This document shows positions 1 to 12,659 of a stretch of DNA of 64,000 nucleotides, piece after piece. The notes beneath the pieces were generated by a model, which did not search any database, was not told the DNA's origin, and was given only the letters and a program-made list of their open reading frames with translations. The stretch is taken from the NCBI GenBank assembly GCA_013400155.1, contig VXBM01000555.1, positions 62,001 to 126,000 on the forward strand, given 5' to 3'. How positions within the stretch are numbered: the stretch's first letter is position 1; each line of letters begins with the position of its first letter. The stretch comes from Helopsaltes ochotensis. Its lineage: Eukaryota; Chordata; Aves; Passeriformes; Locustellidae. The position numbers were made by a program, and so were the translations under genes.

Positions 1-3000
1 AGTCAATACCATCAGGAGGAAGAGGACTGGGCAGCCCATCAGGCATGACCTCTACACAGACAGGGTCCATGCTGTGGATCCAGAGTGTTCTGCTGTGTGT
101 CAGTGTTCTGCAGTTCTACTGAAGGTATGTCTCCCTGGCTCAAAGTGTCTGTTTCATAGTTTATTAACAGTGAAGCTGCATGGCTGGATGGGTTTAATTG
201 CATGGAGCAAAAGAGGCTCCAGAGATATGCTTCATCAGTAGAGGTATTAGGGGCAGGAGGATGAAACACACAGGTTGTATAAACCCTGTCTGGTTTCCAC
301 TGTATTTTGCCTATGTCAGAACTGCAGAACAGGAGCTTTTTTAGCTTTCTTTACCCTCTCTAGCAATGAGGGACTGAAGCAGTGGAAAGCAGTGGAAAAT
401 GCAGTTAAATGTTGTGGTGGGTTGACCATGGCCATCACATACACTGCTACGTTGTTGATGAAGCACTGTCAGCACAGATCAGTGCTCTGAAACAAGAGTT
501 TCATGACTTCCAGGAGAAAAATATCCCAAGCACCTAAAGGTGCGCTACTGACGGCTAGTGAGAGAAGCATATGCCGGGAGAACAGAAAGGGAAATTGGAC
601 TTAGAAGGAAAATTTTAGGTTACTGTGGTGGAGTGTGGAAGAAAACTCTTCTGCTGTTAGCAAGGAGCTGGAGACAGGTCCAGGAGATGCAGAAGCAGGA
701 TTTTTCCTTCAACCACACAGCAGTTCCCACTGCCAAGACATTCTTCATGCAGTGGGAATGTACCTCTGACCAACTAGCCTTGGGACTCAGCCCCTGGCAT
801 TGGCAATTGCAGAACAGCACAGGCAGATGCCCTCTCAGATCCCTGATTCCTGAAAAGCCCTGCTGTCCCACTGGAGATGATGGACCAGTCTCCTTGCTAG
901 CAACATGGCACATGTGGCCGCTGAAGGAGCTCTCCTGCCAAGTGTAGAGGATGGGACCCTCTGCAGCATTTGGTGTGCAGCAAACAGGCTCCTTCTCTGA
1001 GCAAGGGAGCCCAGGTCCTGTACTGTATGTTGGAGTCTGGCATGGCTGCTTCCCTCCACTGTGGGCCACTGACCCAGTTTTAGTCACTGGTATTTAGATG
1101 TTTAATGAAGATTAGCTAGTGCCCAGAGAGCAATTATTTAGAATTTCTAATTACTGTTTAAATTAGGAATGTGTGAAATGGATGCAGCTTGCACTCCTGC
1201 ACACAAAAAACCTAAAAAGACTGTTTTTCTGGCACCTACTGCCATAATCTTCATCTGGTACTTATTTTTGTTTACCTTAGATACACTAAAAATAAAGTGG
1301 AAGAAAATTCAGCACCAGAGCAGATTTTCTGAGACCCTTACCAGAGCAGTCAAAGCTAGAAATAAAGCCTATGAGAGAAGCTATTGAATTGTTATATTTC
1401 ACTACCACAGCTGACAGTAATCAAGTGGGAGACAAATGGGTGAGCAGGTATTTCACACTGTAGTCCTCTGAAGAAGAAATCACAGACCTGAACCCTGTGC
1501 CCTAGGAAAAAAAAAGTCTGCCACAATCCCAGAAATAGTGACAAGATAGTCTCCTGGTTTTAATTACTTTTCTGATAGCTCTTATTTGTATTCTAGTTTT
1601 AAATACTAAGTCCTGAATAAAAACCTTGGACAAAAAAGATTTTCTAGGCAAATCTTGCTAGGCAAGATCAGCAATGCCAGATGGAGCAGGGTGGTCTGGC
1701 CATTTCTCCTGGTTGCAGGACCTGCCATGTCCCCCCATCTTTGCTTCCAGGTAGGAGAGGGATTTGCATACCTCTCTGGGGCAAACACACCACTGCTCCA
1801 CCAAAAACCTCTGTCGCCTGGGATTTCTCACTTTCTGTCTCTGTGCCCCCCTTTCCTCAAAGATGGAGATGCCATAAAGGCTGAGTACATTAAAGATCGG
1901 TCAGTACTCAGATACTGCAGGAGGATGGATAAATGAAATACCGGCAGGTAAGGCTATGTGTGAAATTGGGATCTAAAAATGCCTCTGCAGAGCTGCAAGA
2001 GGCAACGAATTGAATGGAATTTGCTTCCTATGCAAGAAAAATGATACAGCCATGAACACATCAGACTCATTCCTCTTCTAATAGTTAAAATACCTGAGAA
2101 CTCAGTCCTCCACTAGAAAATCCCCTCCAGTCCTTTAGTGGGTGGGTCTTGGTAGTTCACTGTGCCTGCTTTCTGCAAGAAGAAAAATCCACTTGTTGAA
2201 AGGTGTGCTGGGTGTCTTTCACATCTCTCTAAATTGCAATGCCCCTAGTAACAACAACAAACCTAACTTTAGTACCTGATGTTGAACACTGCTGGATGAA
2301 GTAAAAGGATATCAAAGAATGAGTTTGCTGCCTGTTTGGAAAGGTTGGGTAGGAGGTCTGCAGAGGAGTTCTTTATTCTTATGGACACAGAAGCCCTACT
2401 GCCTCCAGTCAAGGAGCATCACAGCTTGCTTTGGAAAGCTGTGGTGTTGTATCTGTGCATTATGGGACAACACAAGGACAAGAAAACCTCAGAATGGTCT
2501 GTATTGCATTACAGCAGGAGACCAACCTGCCAGAAGAGCATGTGAGGTTCATGCAGGTTTAATGACGAAGATAAGGCTTCACAGCTTTATAAAAATGTAG
2601 TTTGCTCCCAAAAAAACCAGCATAAGCACTTGCAGGTCTGAATTTCCGAGAAGATGAACAGCTTGAAAAGCTATTAAGCTTCTTAAAGAAATAATAAGGA
2701 ATCAAAGCTTGAATGAAGAGTGTAGGAAAACTATACAGAAGCCTGAATTTCTGTACACTTCATTGTGTTCATAGGCCAGGGCCCCCTACCTTTCCATAAT
2801 CACCATCTGAACTTACTTTAGGAACAGCACATAACAAGACAAGTAAAAAGTACACATTGAGGTTTTGAGCCATGGGGGAAAACAAACCCTTATTTGAAAA
2901 ATGCTGAACATTTGTATATGTGGCCACAAACAGGGGTTGGGCTCCAGAAGGGCTCCAGCCATGACACAGTGAAGGAAGTTGGGGGAAGGAGGGAATGGAC

Positions 3001-3084
3001 TGATGACCTGACAAGCCAGAGGCATGACATCAATTCTGGTAAGTCCCAGCAATAGCAAAACCTTATTTGTTGTCCAGGCTGCTG

Positions 3085-3120
3085 TGGAAAGGGCATAAAT
3101 ATTTGGAAAGGGCATAAATA
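3085..3120. repeat. Two-copy 17-bp tandem repeat
   Basis: The 17-mer tggaaagggcataaata occurs at 3085-3101 and again, identical, at 3104-3120, separated by two T residues (period 19). It is a small local duplication with no evident function. Confidence 0.9.
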
Positions 3121-3809
3121 TAAGTAGTAAATGAAGTGCCAGAACTCAGAGACCCTCCTCAGAAGTGGGCTGCTTGAAAGCTCAGAGGGGATCCAAGAGC
3201 ATTATCTGTGCCATGCTTTCTGGAGGGATGGCAGTGGAGTGTTTCTTTACAGGGTATTTGTGCTTGCCTTTAGCAATTACAACTGCTATAATGAACTGCT
3301 ATTGGAAATTTTTAAAAAAATTGTTTTGGCTAGAATTAAGCATTTACATGGAAGTGTTTTGAAAAGTCATTTGAAGACAAATGAGCACTTGCCATCTGAG
3401 CATCGTTGGATTTGCAGCAGAAGAAGCTATTGGAGATACCCTCCCTTGAGTGTCTTACTTTTGCAAGGGAGAAAAACTGTCCTTGCTGCCTGGTATTAAA
3501 AATGTTAAGAAGGTCTGGTAAGAAATGATGCAGAGCACTGCACACAGAGCACTTTGGTGTGATGGTAGTAATACATCAGGCAGCGAGTGCTGGGTATGTC
3601 ACATATGTCTAGATGTACCTATGTGTGCTTGTGCAGGTGAAAGCTATTAAAAATGATTAGCACTTCATACTGAAGTAGTCTACTCTTAGCAAAAAAAACC
3701 CCAAAAAAACCAAAAAACAAAACCAAAAAGCAGCTGCTCTTGAGTCAAAGGGTTAATGTTGTTTGAGGGTTTTTTTGTGTCACAAAACCCAGACAAATAC
3801 AAAATTTTT

Positions 3810-3840
3810 GTTTTCACTCTTCCAGATGAAGAGTGAAAAC
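3810..3840. repeat. Perfect 12-bp inverted repeat (short hairpin)
   Basis: The left arm gttttcactctt (3810-3821) and right arm aagagtgaaaac (3829-3840) are exact reverse complements around a 7-base loop (ccagatg). The stem has mixed composition, so it is not a simple-repeat artefact. No T-run terminator logic applies in a vertebrate context. Function is unknown. Confidence 0.85.
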
Positions 3841-5704
3841 TCTTTCAGCCTAAGGGCACAGCTCAGTACAAGGCATAGGCAGCATTATAAGCCTAAACAG
3901 CAATAGCTTCATCTGCTATTCTGTTCCTTCCTTTGCAGTCACAATAATGAAATCCAGGAGGAATTAAAAGTATCCTGGCTGCAGAGCCCATCAGCTAACC
4001 ACTGTAATGTGGCTGTGAAATACAGAGCCACAGACTAGCAAGCACAATTAGCTAGTAAGATCAGTGCTCCATCATAACCCCATTTTAAACAGGCTGCTGA
4101 TAGAGTAATTTTGACACCAAAATAGCATCACAGGAAATGCATATTCACTGAAACTCATTGTGCCTTTTATTAAGCATTACAAAGAAGCCAGCAACTGATT
4201 TTCACTGGGGGCTGTCAGCAGGAGCAATTTCTCTGCTCAGACCCATGCTGATGAGAAAATTTTCCATGTCCCCTTCCCCCAAGCAAAGCCAGAAGGGCAT
4301 GGTTATACATGCCATCTGTGAAGGTTTTAGGCTGCCCACAGCTTCCCTCAGCTGGGAGAAACACCACAGCTATTCAGCAGCACACTGGCTCTGCCATATC
4401 CTCCATAAATTGCTCAGCTCAACACTGTGTGTGTTGAACCATATTCCTGTGGGGCACTGGGCCACCAGTTCTTACCCCTATGCATGAAGATCAGGAGACC
4501 AAACAGGCCATGCTTGACTGAAAATTGAGGTAGCTTGGGCTGCTGGATCTCACCAGTAGCTCAGAGCTCATTAGGAATGTAATTTAATGCCCTGAACAAT
4601 GTACAACTGCTTCCCACAGCATGCATGGATGCACAGCGGTCTCTGAGTTTGGAAGCTCCCCAGCAATGGTGCTCTCTCATGGCCCAAACTAGAGACTGAG
4701 TGCAGCTCTCTAGTTTGTCCTCTAAGAGCAAACTGCTGTCTTTTATATCTAATCTAGGTTTTTAACAAACCAGCAAAGGGCAGTTTATCTCCTTAGAGCC
4801 CACAACATGAAGTCTTTCACCACAAAAATAATCCCATTGTGATGAAGTCTCCAGTCTTCAAAGGCACCTCTTGGGCCAGCTCCAGCTCTGGAAAGCTGTG
4901 TTCTGAGATGAGATGTGGTGCTGCAGCTGGGTGGTGTGGTTTCCACCCACATGGACACCCTTCCTGAGACATGTTCTCTCAGTCCCCCTCTGCCTTCTGA
5001 GCCTGTCCCAAGGGTGGGCTCACAATGAGCCAGGATTGTTGTAAGCTTTGCCAGCCTCTTGCCTAAAGGACTATTGCCAGCTAGATGACCTTCTGACAGA
5101 TGTTAACCCTCTGTGCCCCTCTCCCTCATCCAAGGCAGGGCTGACTTGTGTCAGCAATTGTCCCACCCACAGCCTGTGGTGCTTGCACCTCACATGATTT
5201 CTGTACTGGACACAGCCAGCCTATGAGTGGTGCCAGAAATGTGAACAGATGAGAAGCTCACCTCCCAACTGGCCCAGCCCAGAGTCAGGAGATGGTGCAC
5301 AAAGCACTGGCATTGACAGTATCTGACTTTCCCCAGCTCCTGTCCTTGCCTCCTCTGGCTTATCAGACTGCAACCCGAGGTGATGCACCAGAGGCTATTG
5401 CTCTCCAGGAGGTAGGAGAAAATTAGCATTTGGGGCAAAGGTGATCTGCTGCCTCTGAGTTTCAGTTATAGTGAGTATAGGACAGGATTAGAACACCCTT
5501 TCATGCTCCCCTGCTTCTTGTGCTTAAGGAGAGTTATGGCTCATCAAGCCCAAAAAAAGAACTGTGGGTTTTTTTTTTTCCTGCTGTGAATCTTCTGCTG
5601 TGCAGCCAGAATTCACTGCAAAATCTGAGAAGTTAAAGGGTCAGATCCTTCATCCATTACTGCTTCCTGAAGTCTGTTTTGTGTGAAGTGGTCACACCAA
5701 TATT

Positions 5705-5777
5705 GTTGAAAGTCACATTTGCACTTCTGTGAAGGCAACATCAGCCCTCACAGAAGTACAGAAATGTGACTTTCAAC
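5705..5777. repeat. 73-nt imperfect inverted repeat, pre-miRNA-like hairpin
   Basis: The left arm (5705-5732) begins gttgaaagtcacattt and ends acttctgtga. The right arm (5748-5777) is its reverse complement except for a 2-by-4 internal loop. That gives 16 plus 10 Watson-Crick pairs around a 15-base terminal loop. Size and shape fit an animal miRNA precursor or the remnant of a short palindromic transposon. I cannot name a known miRNA, and no transcript evidence is available from sequence alone. Confidence 0.8.
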
Positions 5778-7017
5778 CCTTTTGTAACTTTTTTTCTTTG
5801 AGGATCACATCCCTGAATCACCTTTTTTACCTCATCTCAATGACTGCAGTCCTTTTTTTCCCTATTCTTTGAAAAGACAGTTGATCCTCATGCCACACAC
5901 AAAACTCACCCTGTGCTTTGCTGTCCACACATTCAGCCATTTCCCTTCTACTTGTTTACACGCGTTCTCTTCACTCACCCAAACATTGCCCAGCTGTGCC
6001 TCCACCTGGTTCTCTGTTGCTCTTTGTGGTTTTCCAATACCAAGTCCTTGGCCCCAGCCTTGAGTTCCATGTATAACCTACACCTCTCCCCCACCCAGGC
6101 CTTGCCTCCATGATACTTCTCTCATCTTCCAGCTCTCCTGGAATGTGAGGTGTCCTACAGTCATGGTTGTGCTCTGACTCTTGCTTCTGTCACCTGGAAA
6201 ATTCCCCATCTTTCCCCCTCTCTTTCTCTGTTATTTTTCAAGCTAGATGTCAAATTTGAGAGTCTCACAGTTTATACATCTTTAGGGACAGAAAATAGAA
6301 GCTGTGTGCATTCTGCAGCTCTGGTTTGGCCCAGTAACTTCAGTGAAGGTACGCAACTGGACAACAGCTTCCAATCTCTCTCCTGCCTTTTGCAGGATCG
6401 GTCAATGGCCATGTAGTTCTGCTGCTATTTTAAACTTTGATTCCCTTGCTTTGTCCCTAATGCTAGCAACAAGACACAGATGTGTTGCTACCTGCTTGAT
6501 TGTGCAAGCAGTCCTACAGTTCCTCTGTCTGTGTAGGTGTAGTATTTGGTACACCAGGAGTTTGACTCCAGTATAAAATGTTATGGTGGAATTTCAACTG
6601 CATTTGGCTCTGCCCCCCCCACCCCCCCACTTGCTTGCACCACATGCAGAGTGGAGAGCAAGTATTTCTAGCCATGTCACCCTAAAATGATTTGAACAGG
6701 GACCCAAAGGACTTATGCATGGTTTAGTTCATTCTTCAAGAAGCATTTAAGTGGAATTGCTAGTTGCAGAGTCCCTCGTTGGCACAGGCAACAAATCCAT
6801 AAATGCAATCTGTTTACATTTCACTCAGAGATAGAATAGATAGATTGATTCAGATCTACAAAACCTAAAGCTTTGCTTTAGAATACGTTTTGACTTGGGC
6901 CCACTTAAAATTGAAACATTATGATTTACTTGATGTGCTGACTTTGAGAAGACACGAGGAAGTTAAGCACTCCACACTTACTCCAGTAACACGGGGAGAC
7001 TGACATTGGTTTTTGCA

Positions 7018-7047
7018 GGATTTCACTGCACTTTTCAAGTGAAATCC
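7018..7047. repeat. 10-bp inverted repeat
   Basis: The arms ggatttcact (7018-7027) and agtgaaatcc (7038-7047) are exact reverse complements with a 10-base loop. It is a minor structure, and arms of this size can occur by chance in a window this long. Confidence 0.6.
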
Positions 7048-10000
7048 AAGAGCACCCTAAAGTGACTAGCACTTTCAGTACATGACATTTTGAAATTAAA
7101 ATTTCCTTCAGTTAGTGACATTAGCAGAGCATAGTGCCACGTGTTGTTACCCAACAACTTGTCCTCCAATTGTTACCTGCTTGTCCTCCAAGAGGCCGCA
7201 CCTGTCAGGTGGCACGCCCCTACAACCCTGGGCACAGAGACCAACATACATGCAGGCTCTTCTAAGGGCTCCACCATCTCATGGTGTCCTCTTCTGCATG
7301 GACCCTCAGCATCGCCAGGTAGGTGAGGTCTGTGGAGCTCAGGCCAAAGAGGTGTCTGCAGGAGCAGGCACTGAAGGACACTGGATCATGCTGGGGACAG
7401 GAAGTGCAGCAATGAATGCTGCTGGTATCCAGGTCTGGGGTACTTGTGGGGATGTGGCAGAAGCCCTGAGACAACACAGATCACAGCAAAACCAGCAAAA
7501 ATGATTGCAAATTTATCACCTCCATCACTCTCCTTCTCTCTGCTCTTCAAACCTGTTACAAAGTACTTCAAATGTCCCCAGCAACTTTAGTAAAACTCGA
7601 CTTGCCTGAGCAAAACTGCAGCTATTTCAAAAGAAGACATGCTGCCAGAAGGGTTCAGTAAAAAATGTTATTAATTGTAAATGCTTGTCAGTGACCAGAA
7701 AGCCAGCCATTTGACTATCTGGCCAACAAATAGCAGGTTTTTCAAGCCAGGCACATCCAAATCACAGTTGCAGTAGTCAACTGTTCTTATGAAGGAAGGT
7801 ATAGACAGTGCACAGATGCTTTCTTAAGCAGTATGACAGTCTGATTTGCATTGTAGGTCTCTGGCAACAGTTACACTTTCTCGAGGAGCAGGCTGTGAAG
7901 CTTCTTCAATGATCAGGGTGGCCACCCATGGGCATGGAAAGTCTCCAACTGGTTCATTGCATGGTAATTCTCCCCTAGAAAGCAGGCAGATGCCATGGGG
8001 AAGTGGAACAGGACTGGCTGCATCTCCTTCTTTCCTAGAAAGTGCTGACAATGTTCCACTGTAGTTGTAGCTGGCTGTCCTAGAGAGAAAGGTGTGGGGC
8101 TGTCACCAGCTGCTCCTCAGGCTTTCATACCACCCACACCTCCCAAAAGGAGACCCAGGATTGCTGTTGAATAAGATGAATGTGTCTTTACAAACTGACT
8201 CTGTGAATCTACTTGTAGACAGGGCCAGGGACTTTTAGATAAGGAAGTAACCGGAGAAATTATCAGTTTCAGAAAATGTTATTAATTGACGTGGACTGCT
8301 GCTCAGACAATGTCCGAGTGCTAAATTCCTAAATTGAGAGCTGAAGAAGACTTCATAGAATATGAATATGATTTCTTATACAAAAAGAGGCTGCATATTA
8401 AGGCCTACAGTAGGTGAATCTGGAAGTCTGTGCCTTGCAAGTATTTCAGCCAACAGGGGAAGGAAGAGGGTGATGCAGCCAGGAAATTAGGAAAAAAAGG
8501 AGGCTGCATCCTCAACAATTTGGGACCTCATGGGGAAATGCTCCATGGCCTCCTCCTTAGTTCATGAATAAAGTTACAGTACTCATCTGTCTCCTTTCTG
8601 GATATAAACCTCGAGTAACATTAATTTTTCCACCCACTATCTCTGCCACAGCGTCCAGCTCTGTTGTGCCCAGGCTACAGTCTCTGCATGCACAAGAGCA
8701 TCCTCTGCCAAGTTTTCAGATGCCAGCACCCCTCTTCGGTGTTTAGAACTAGAGGGTAAAAATGGCAGGTCATAGACTATGTTTGGCACTACAGCAATCC
8801 TTCTAGGCACTGGATCACAGGCAGGTAACCCACCACTCTCCGCCAGACAGGCAGACTGAAGAAGACACAGTGCCATCAGCTGGGCATTTGCAGCCCAGAG
8901 TCCGGGCCACTTTCCTGCCAGAAGGCAGGGGTTTCATAAAACTCACCTTTTGGTGACTATGAGCTTTTTGTGACAGGCAACAGTGCGTGCAGAGCGTATG
9001 CCTGTCATAGGTGAGGAGGGCAAGGCAGTCTGCAGTGCAAAAGCAGGATTAGAAAGTGTTGAGTCCATTAAGAGGGCAGCAGCTAATTCTTGCTAAGAAG
9101 CAGGTTTAAGGAGACTTTTGTCCTCCATTCTGCACCTTGCTATCCACCAGCACTTATTTGCCACATGAAGGCCGGCATGGCAGCAGCTGTGTCCCTGACA
9201 TGAGCAGCAGTGTGCCAATGGGGACAAAAGCCTTTGCCTGCAATTTGATTTGGGAACCTTTTTATAATGAAAGGGGAGGTGAGCTGGATGAAGAGCATTC
9301 CTTAAGCTTTAACAGCTGGGGAACTGCAACTGACTGTACAACCCAGCAAAGTGCATACAGCCCTGGAAACCTCATTAATTATGCTCCTTCTCTTCCACAC
9401 TGTAACTCGTCTTTCTACTGCAGTATGCCAGCACATCTCTCCCTGGATGTGAGAGCTCATATTTCCTCCTCCCCACTTACACTCCCCACTAAAAAAAAAC
9501 TGGCAGCAGCAGAGGCATTTTTCTCAGGTGTGCTTGCATTTATGCCATGTGAAAAACCTCCCTTTTTCTGCTCCTTCTCTTGCTGCTGCCTCTGATCCTC
9601 CCCACTTTATCTCCTCACTGTGCCTGCCTTCTTTCTGGTCCTGTCTGGCTGCAGGGCTTCTCAAAATCTGGTTTTAAAATATGAAGTGACTTTTGAGCTG
9701 TGTGGCTCTGGGCCAAGCCTTCATAGGCAGTGGCTGAGAAAATGTACTTTTTCACTGCTTTTTGACATGGTCAAAGCTTATTCCAATAGACACTTTGGCA
9801 TGAGAGGAGCAACTTCAGAAAATGACAAAATGATGTGGTTCAAAAAACTCAGCCTTCATCTTCATAGAGGGACAGCTCCTGAGCAATTTACTTTTTTCCC
9901 ACATAATGGATCTTCTATTTCTTTCTAGCAGCTCTCATGAACTCCCTCGACTCTGTCTTATTTGAGTGATGTATAGGGGTCTATTATACATGTATCAATA

Positions 10001-10450
10001 TATCCTGTGTTTTGAAGAATTCCCTCAGTCAGAAATGGGGAAGGAGCAGGGGGTGCATGAGTGGGGCAGAAAACTAAATTCACAGTAGTTAAGTGAAATT
10101 AAAGGCCAAATTCTAATCAGCTGGTCCTTTTGAAACTTACTTCACTTAACAGAAACAGTATTAGGGGAACAAAATTCACAGCAGGGCGGTATCCCAAAGA
10201 CAGCACAAGCCTGGTGATGCATTTTAAAACCAGCACCGTGGTCAAAGCTGCTGTAACACCATAAAGCTGCACTCCAGCCCCAGTGGCTGTTTTGTTGTGG
10301 TTGTATCTGTGTCAAACGGCATCATTATAAAATTACAGTTTCCTTTCAACACTGCGGTGTTGATTTTTTTTTTTTTTAGTGTTTGTACTTTGTTTTTTAA
10401 ACTTGATTAGTGAGCTCTGTGATTAAGCGAACACGTATACCCAATACGTA

Positions 10451-10500
10451 GACACAGAATGCCTGGGGTTGGAAGGGACTCAAAGAATCCACGGCAGGAC
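10451..10500 (-). mobile_element. CR1 LINE 3'-tip fragment (antisense)
   Basis: The stretch around cagaatgcctggggttgg followed by aagggactcaaagaatcc resembles the reverse complement of the avian CR1 3' end, where a GTTGGAAGGGAC-like block is characteristic. Only a few tens of bases match, so the boundaries and the subfamily are uncertain. Confidence 0.5.
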
Positions 10501-10529
10501 AGCACAACCTCACATGTGATTGCAGCTCT

Positions 10530-10756
10530 TGTGATCCCACACGACACCCAGGGTGTGGGCACAGGCTCCCCGCTGCGGGACACCCCCAACTCCAACCAGC
10601 AGCCCCAGAGCAGCTCCCTCTCAGCTTCGGCTGCGGGCCCCGGCCGCGCGTTCCCCGCGGGCATCCCGGACGGGGCACGGCCCGTGCCGGCGGCGGGAGC
10701 CTGCATCCCCGCGCCGCCCCGGCGGCAGGGCCGGCCCGCCCTCCCGCCGCTGAGTG
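10530..10756. other. GC- and CpG-rich block, unassigned
   Basis: A sharply GC-rich stretch, peaking at 10630-10750 with many CpGs, sits in an otherwise AT-rich region. It immediately precedes the LTR-like element that starts near 10755. It is open in several frames on both strands because stop codons are rare at this composition, not because a protein is recognisable. It could be a small CpG island or part of a larger inserted element. Confidence 0.5.
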
Positions 10757-11337
10757 TGGAATGCGTCAAGATTGCCTTAAGTCAGGATGTGCCTTGGTGT
10801 AAGATCTTTGTACACTTTCAAGGCTAGTCAGCAAGAAAGGAGACCAAATCAGTGGAACTGGGAGCGGCTAACATCGCCTAGTTCAGGACATCCGGGAACT
10901 AAGGAGATTTGAGGATGTTGATGTCTGTCTGTTGTATACACTGGTAACTTCGCAATACACTCAAGGTCTATGTATCCTATAGCTGAACTATGTGCATTAT
11001 AATACTTAAAATCACGCCTACAGAGCAAAAAAAGCCCTGACCAGGTGAAGACCCTCCCCTTGAGCTTGCGTAGAAGTTATCTGGGGTATGTGACGTATGG
11101 AAATTTCCGAACTAATCGCGATAGCGGGGCTGTGTTTGGGAAGTCACTGACTCCCAACTTGTGCTTGTAGCGGAAAGTCCGGCAGGGCGCGCTCCATCTC
11201 TGGAATACCACCAGGCTTGCGCAGCTCCAGAATAATCAACCAATACCTCCCTTGAGTGTGTGAATACTGGCTTGTGGAGAGGAATCCGGTTTTGTGGAGA
11301 GCGCTCCTGCGGCTGGGGAATGAGAAGGGGAAGTGCA
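10755..11337 (+). mobile_element. Possible solo LTR of an endogenous retrovirus-like element
   Basis: A roughly 580-bp block differs in style from its flanks. It starts TGTGGAATGCG, carries a TATA-like ttataatactt near 11000, and keeps many CpGs (for example around 11115-11205). It has a U5-like tail with aataatcaaccaatacctcc near 11232, where aataat would be a one-base decay of the AATAAA signal. A TG...CA span can be read, but I found no convincing target-site duplication, so both ends are approximate. No coding part is visible. It could instead be another interspersed element. The retained CpGs suggest recent insertion or lack of methylation. Confidence 0.45.
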
Positions 11338-12655
11338 TTCTCAGATTTTAGAAGCAAGCATAGGAAAAACCTACACTTTCCCATCTGCTCCAGATCAGGA
11401 TTGTTGTGTTTCCCCAGGTTGTTGTGAAAAGCACAGTTATTGAAAGCTCCTGGCATTTTCGTTTTTTCCTGCTAGAATGGTAGGAAGATAGAGATATATA
11501 TTCATAACAACTGGCTTGTTTTCCTTCCGCTCTGAGTAGGTGACTATGTTAGTTAAACTGCTACCTTGTGAATCTTGACTGCTATCCTGCCTATCCCCCT
11601 CACGCTTCCCTGCAGCACAGCATGCATCTAAGAAGGATGTTTTTCAAGGGCTTGATTCAGTGGATTCCACTCTTTGCAGCCATGACTTAAACCAGGAACT
11701 TATCAATGCCAGCCACAAGATTAGTCTGCTTCTTGGCTTTATAGGCAAATTATGGGAAACCCACCCTTAGGGGACAAGCAGTGAGAGGAGAGCCCATGCT
11801 GGGTTTCCTAACCAGTGCAAGGTTTTCCCCCCAAATTTACTGCTAAAAATTTCTCCCCAAAGAAAAAATCTGGGCTGCTTGTAATCATCTCCTCCAAAAG
11901 GCCCCTGATCTCAGTACCACACCATAGGCTTCTGCTTAGAAAGGAGGTGCTCTGCTGACCCTGTCCTTGCCACCGCTGGGTACAGTGTTCTTGGGACTCA
12001 GGGACATGATCAATATCTTACTTTAACGTGTGAGTTTTACTGGTTTTTTTTTCCTCTGATTCTCCTTGTTCTCCCACTAGGGTGGTGGGAGGGTAGAGTA
12101 AGTGACCAGCTGTGTGGTGCTCAGCTGCTGGCTGTGGTTAAATCATGATGCCTTATTATTTTTGTTCTTGGTATGGAGGACCATCCTTGTAAGCACGCAG
12201 ATGAGACAACAGTTGGCAGAGCAAAATTACAGAGAGAACTCTTTCTGGGTTTAATATTCCTCTCCTGCTAGACAGGACCAAGGGTACACTTTTCTGGGTC
12301 TTGCAAATGCAAAGCGTCCTTGTGCCCATCTCCCCTGTCCAGTGGGGCTGTAGAGAGGAAAAACTCTGGCTTTAAAACCAAACAGGCAAAAAGTTGGTGC
12401 AGAGACTGGCCTGAAATTTCTGGATGAATTTGGCTCTCCCAGCGAGGTAGACAAGAAGCATTGTGAATGGCAAATGTGGGCTGTCACCTCACAAAATTTT
12501 AAAGGGCAGACCATTGTGGCTGACTTACAGGGCACCTGTCACTCTCTTGCAGTGAGACTTCAAACTAACAAATAATGCAATTCTAAAATAAAAGAGAAAC
12601 ATTTTAAATAATGGCTCTAAATTATTCTGAAATCCAGAGACAAGAACAAGTGATG
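11338..12655. other. Intergenic sequence, nothing recognised
   Basis: Mixed-composition non-coding DNA between the LTR-like block and the CR1 fragment. It holds only short overlapping open frames. I see no RNA gene or well-formed promoter. Confidence 0.55.
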
Positions 12656-12659
12656 GGAC

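Larger units (their letters stand above)
1..10450. other. Intergenic sequence, no gene recognised
   Basis: About 10 kb of moderately AT-rich DNA. All open frames are short (under about 155 codons), overlap on both strands and resemble no family I know. I see no chain of exon-like frames bounded by good splice sites. The content is limited to small simple repeats (for example C-runs near 6615-6630 and A-rich C/A tracts near 3690-3730) and the inverted and tandem repeats listed separately. It probably lies upstream of SLC27A6, towards the neighbouring locus. Confidence 0.6.

Noticed and set aside
7115..7504. 129-codon plus-strand frame with splice-like caggtaggtgag inside
   Set aside because: The minus strand is open over much of the same stretch, the translation resembles no family, and no partner exon was found.
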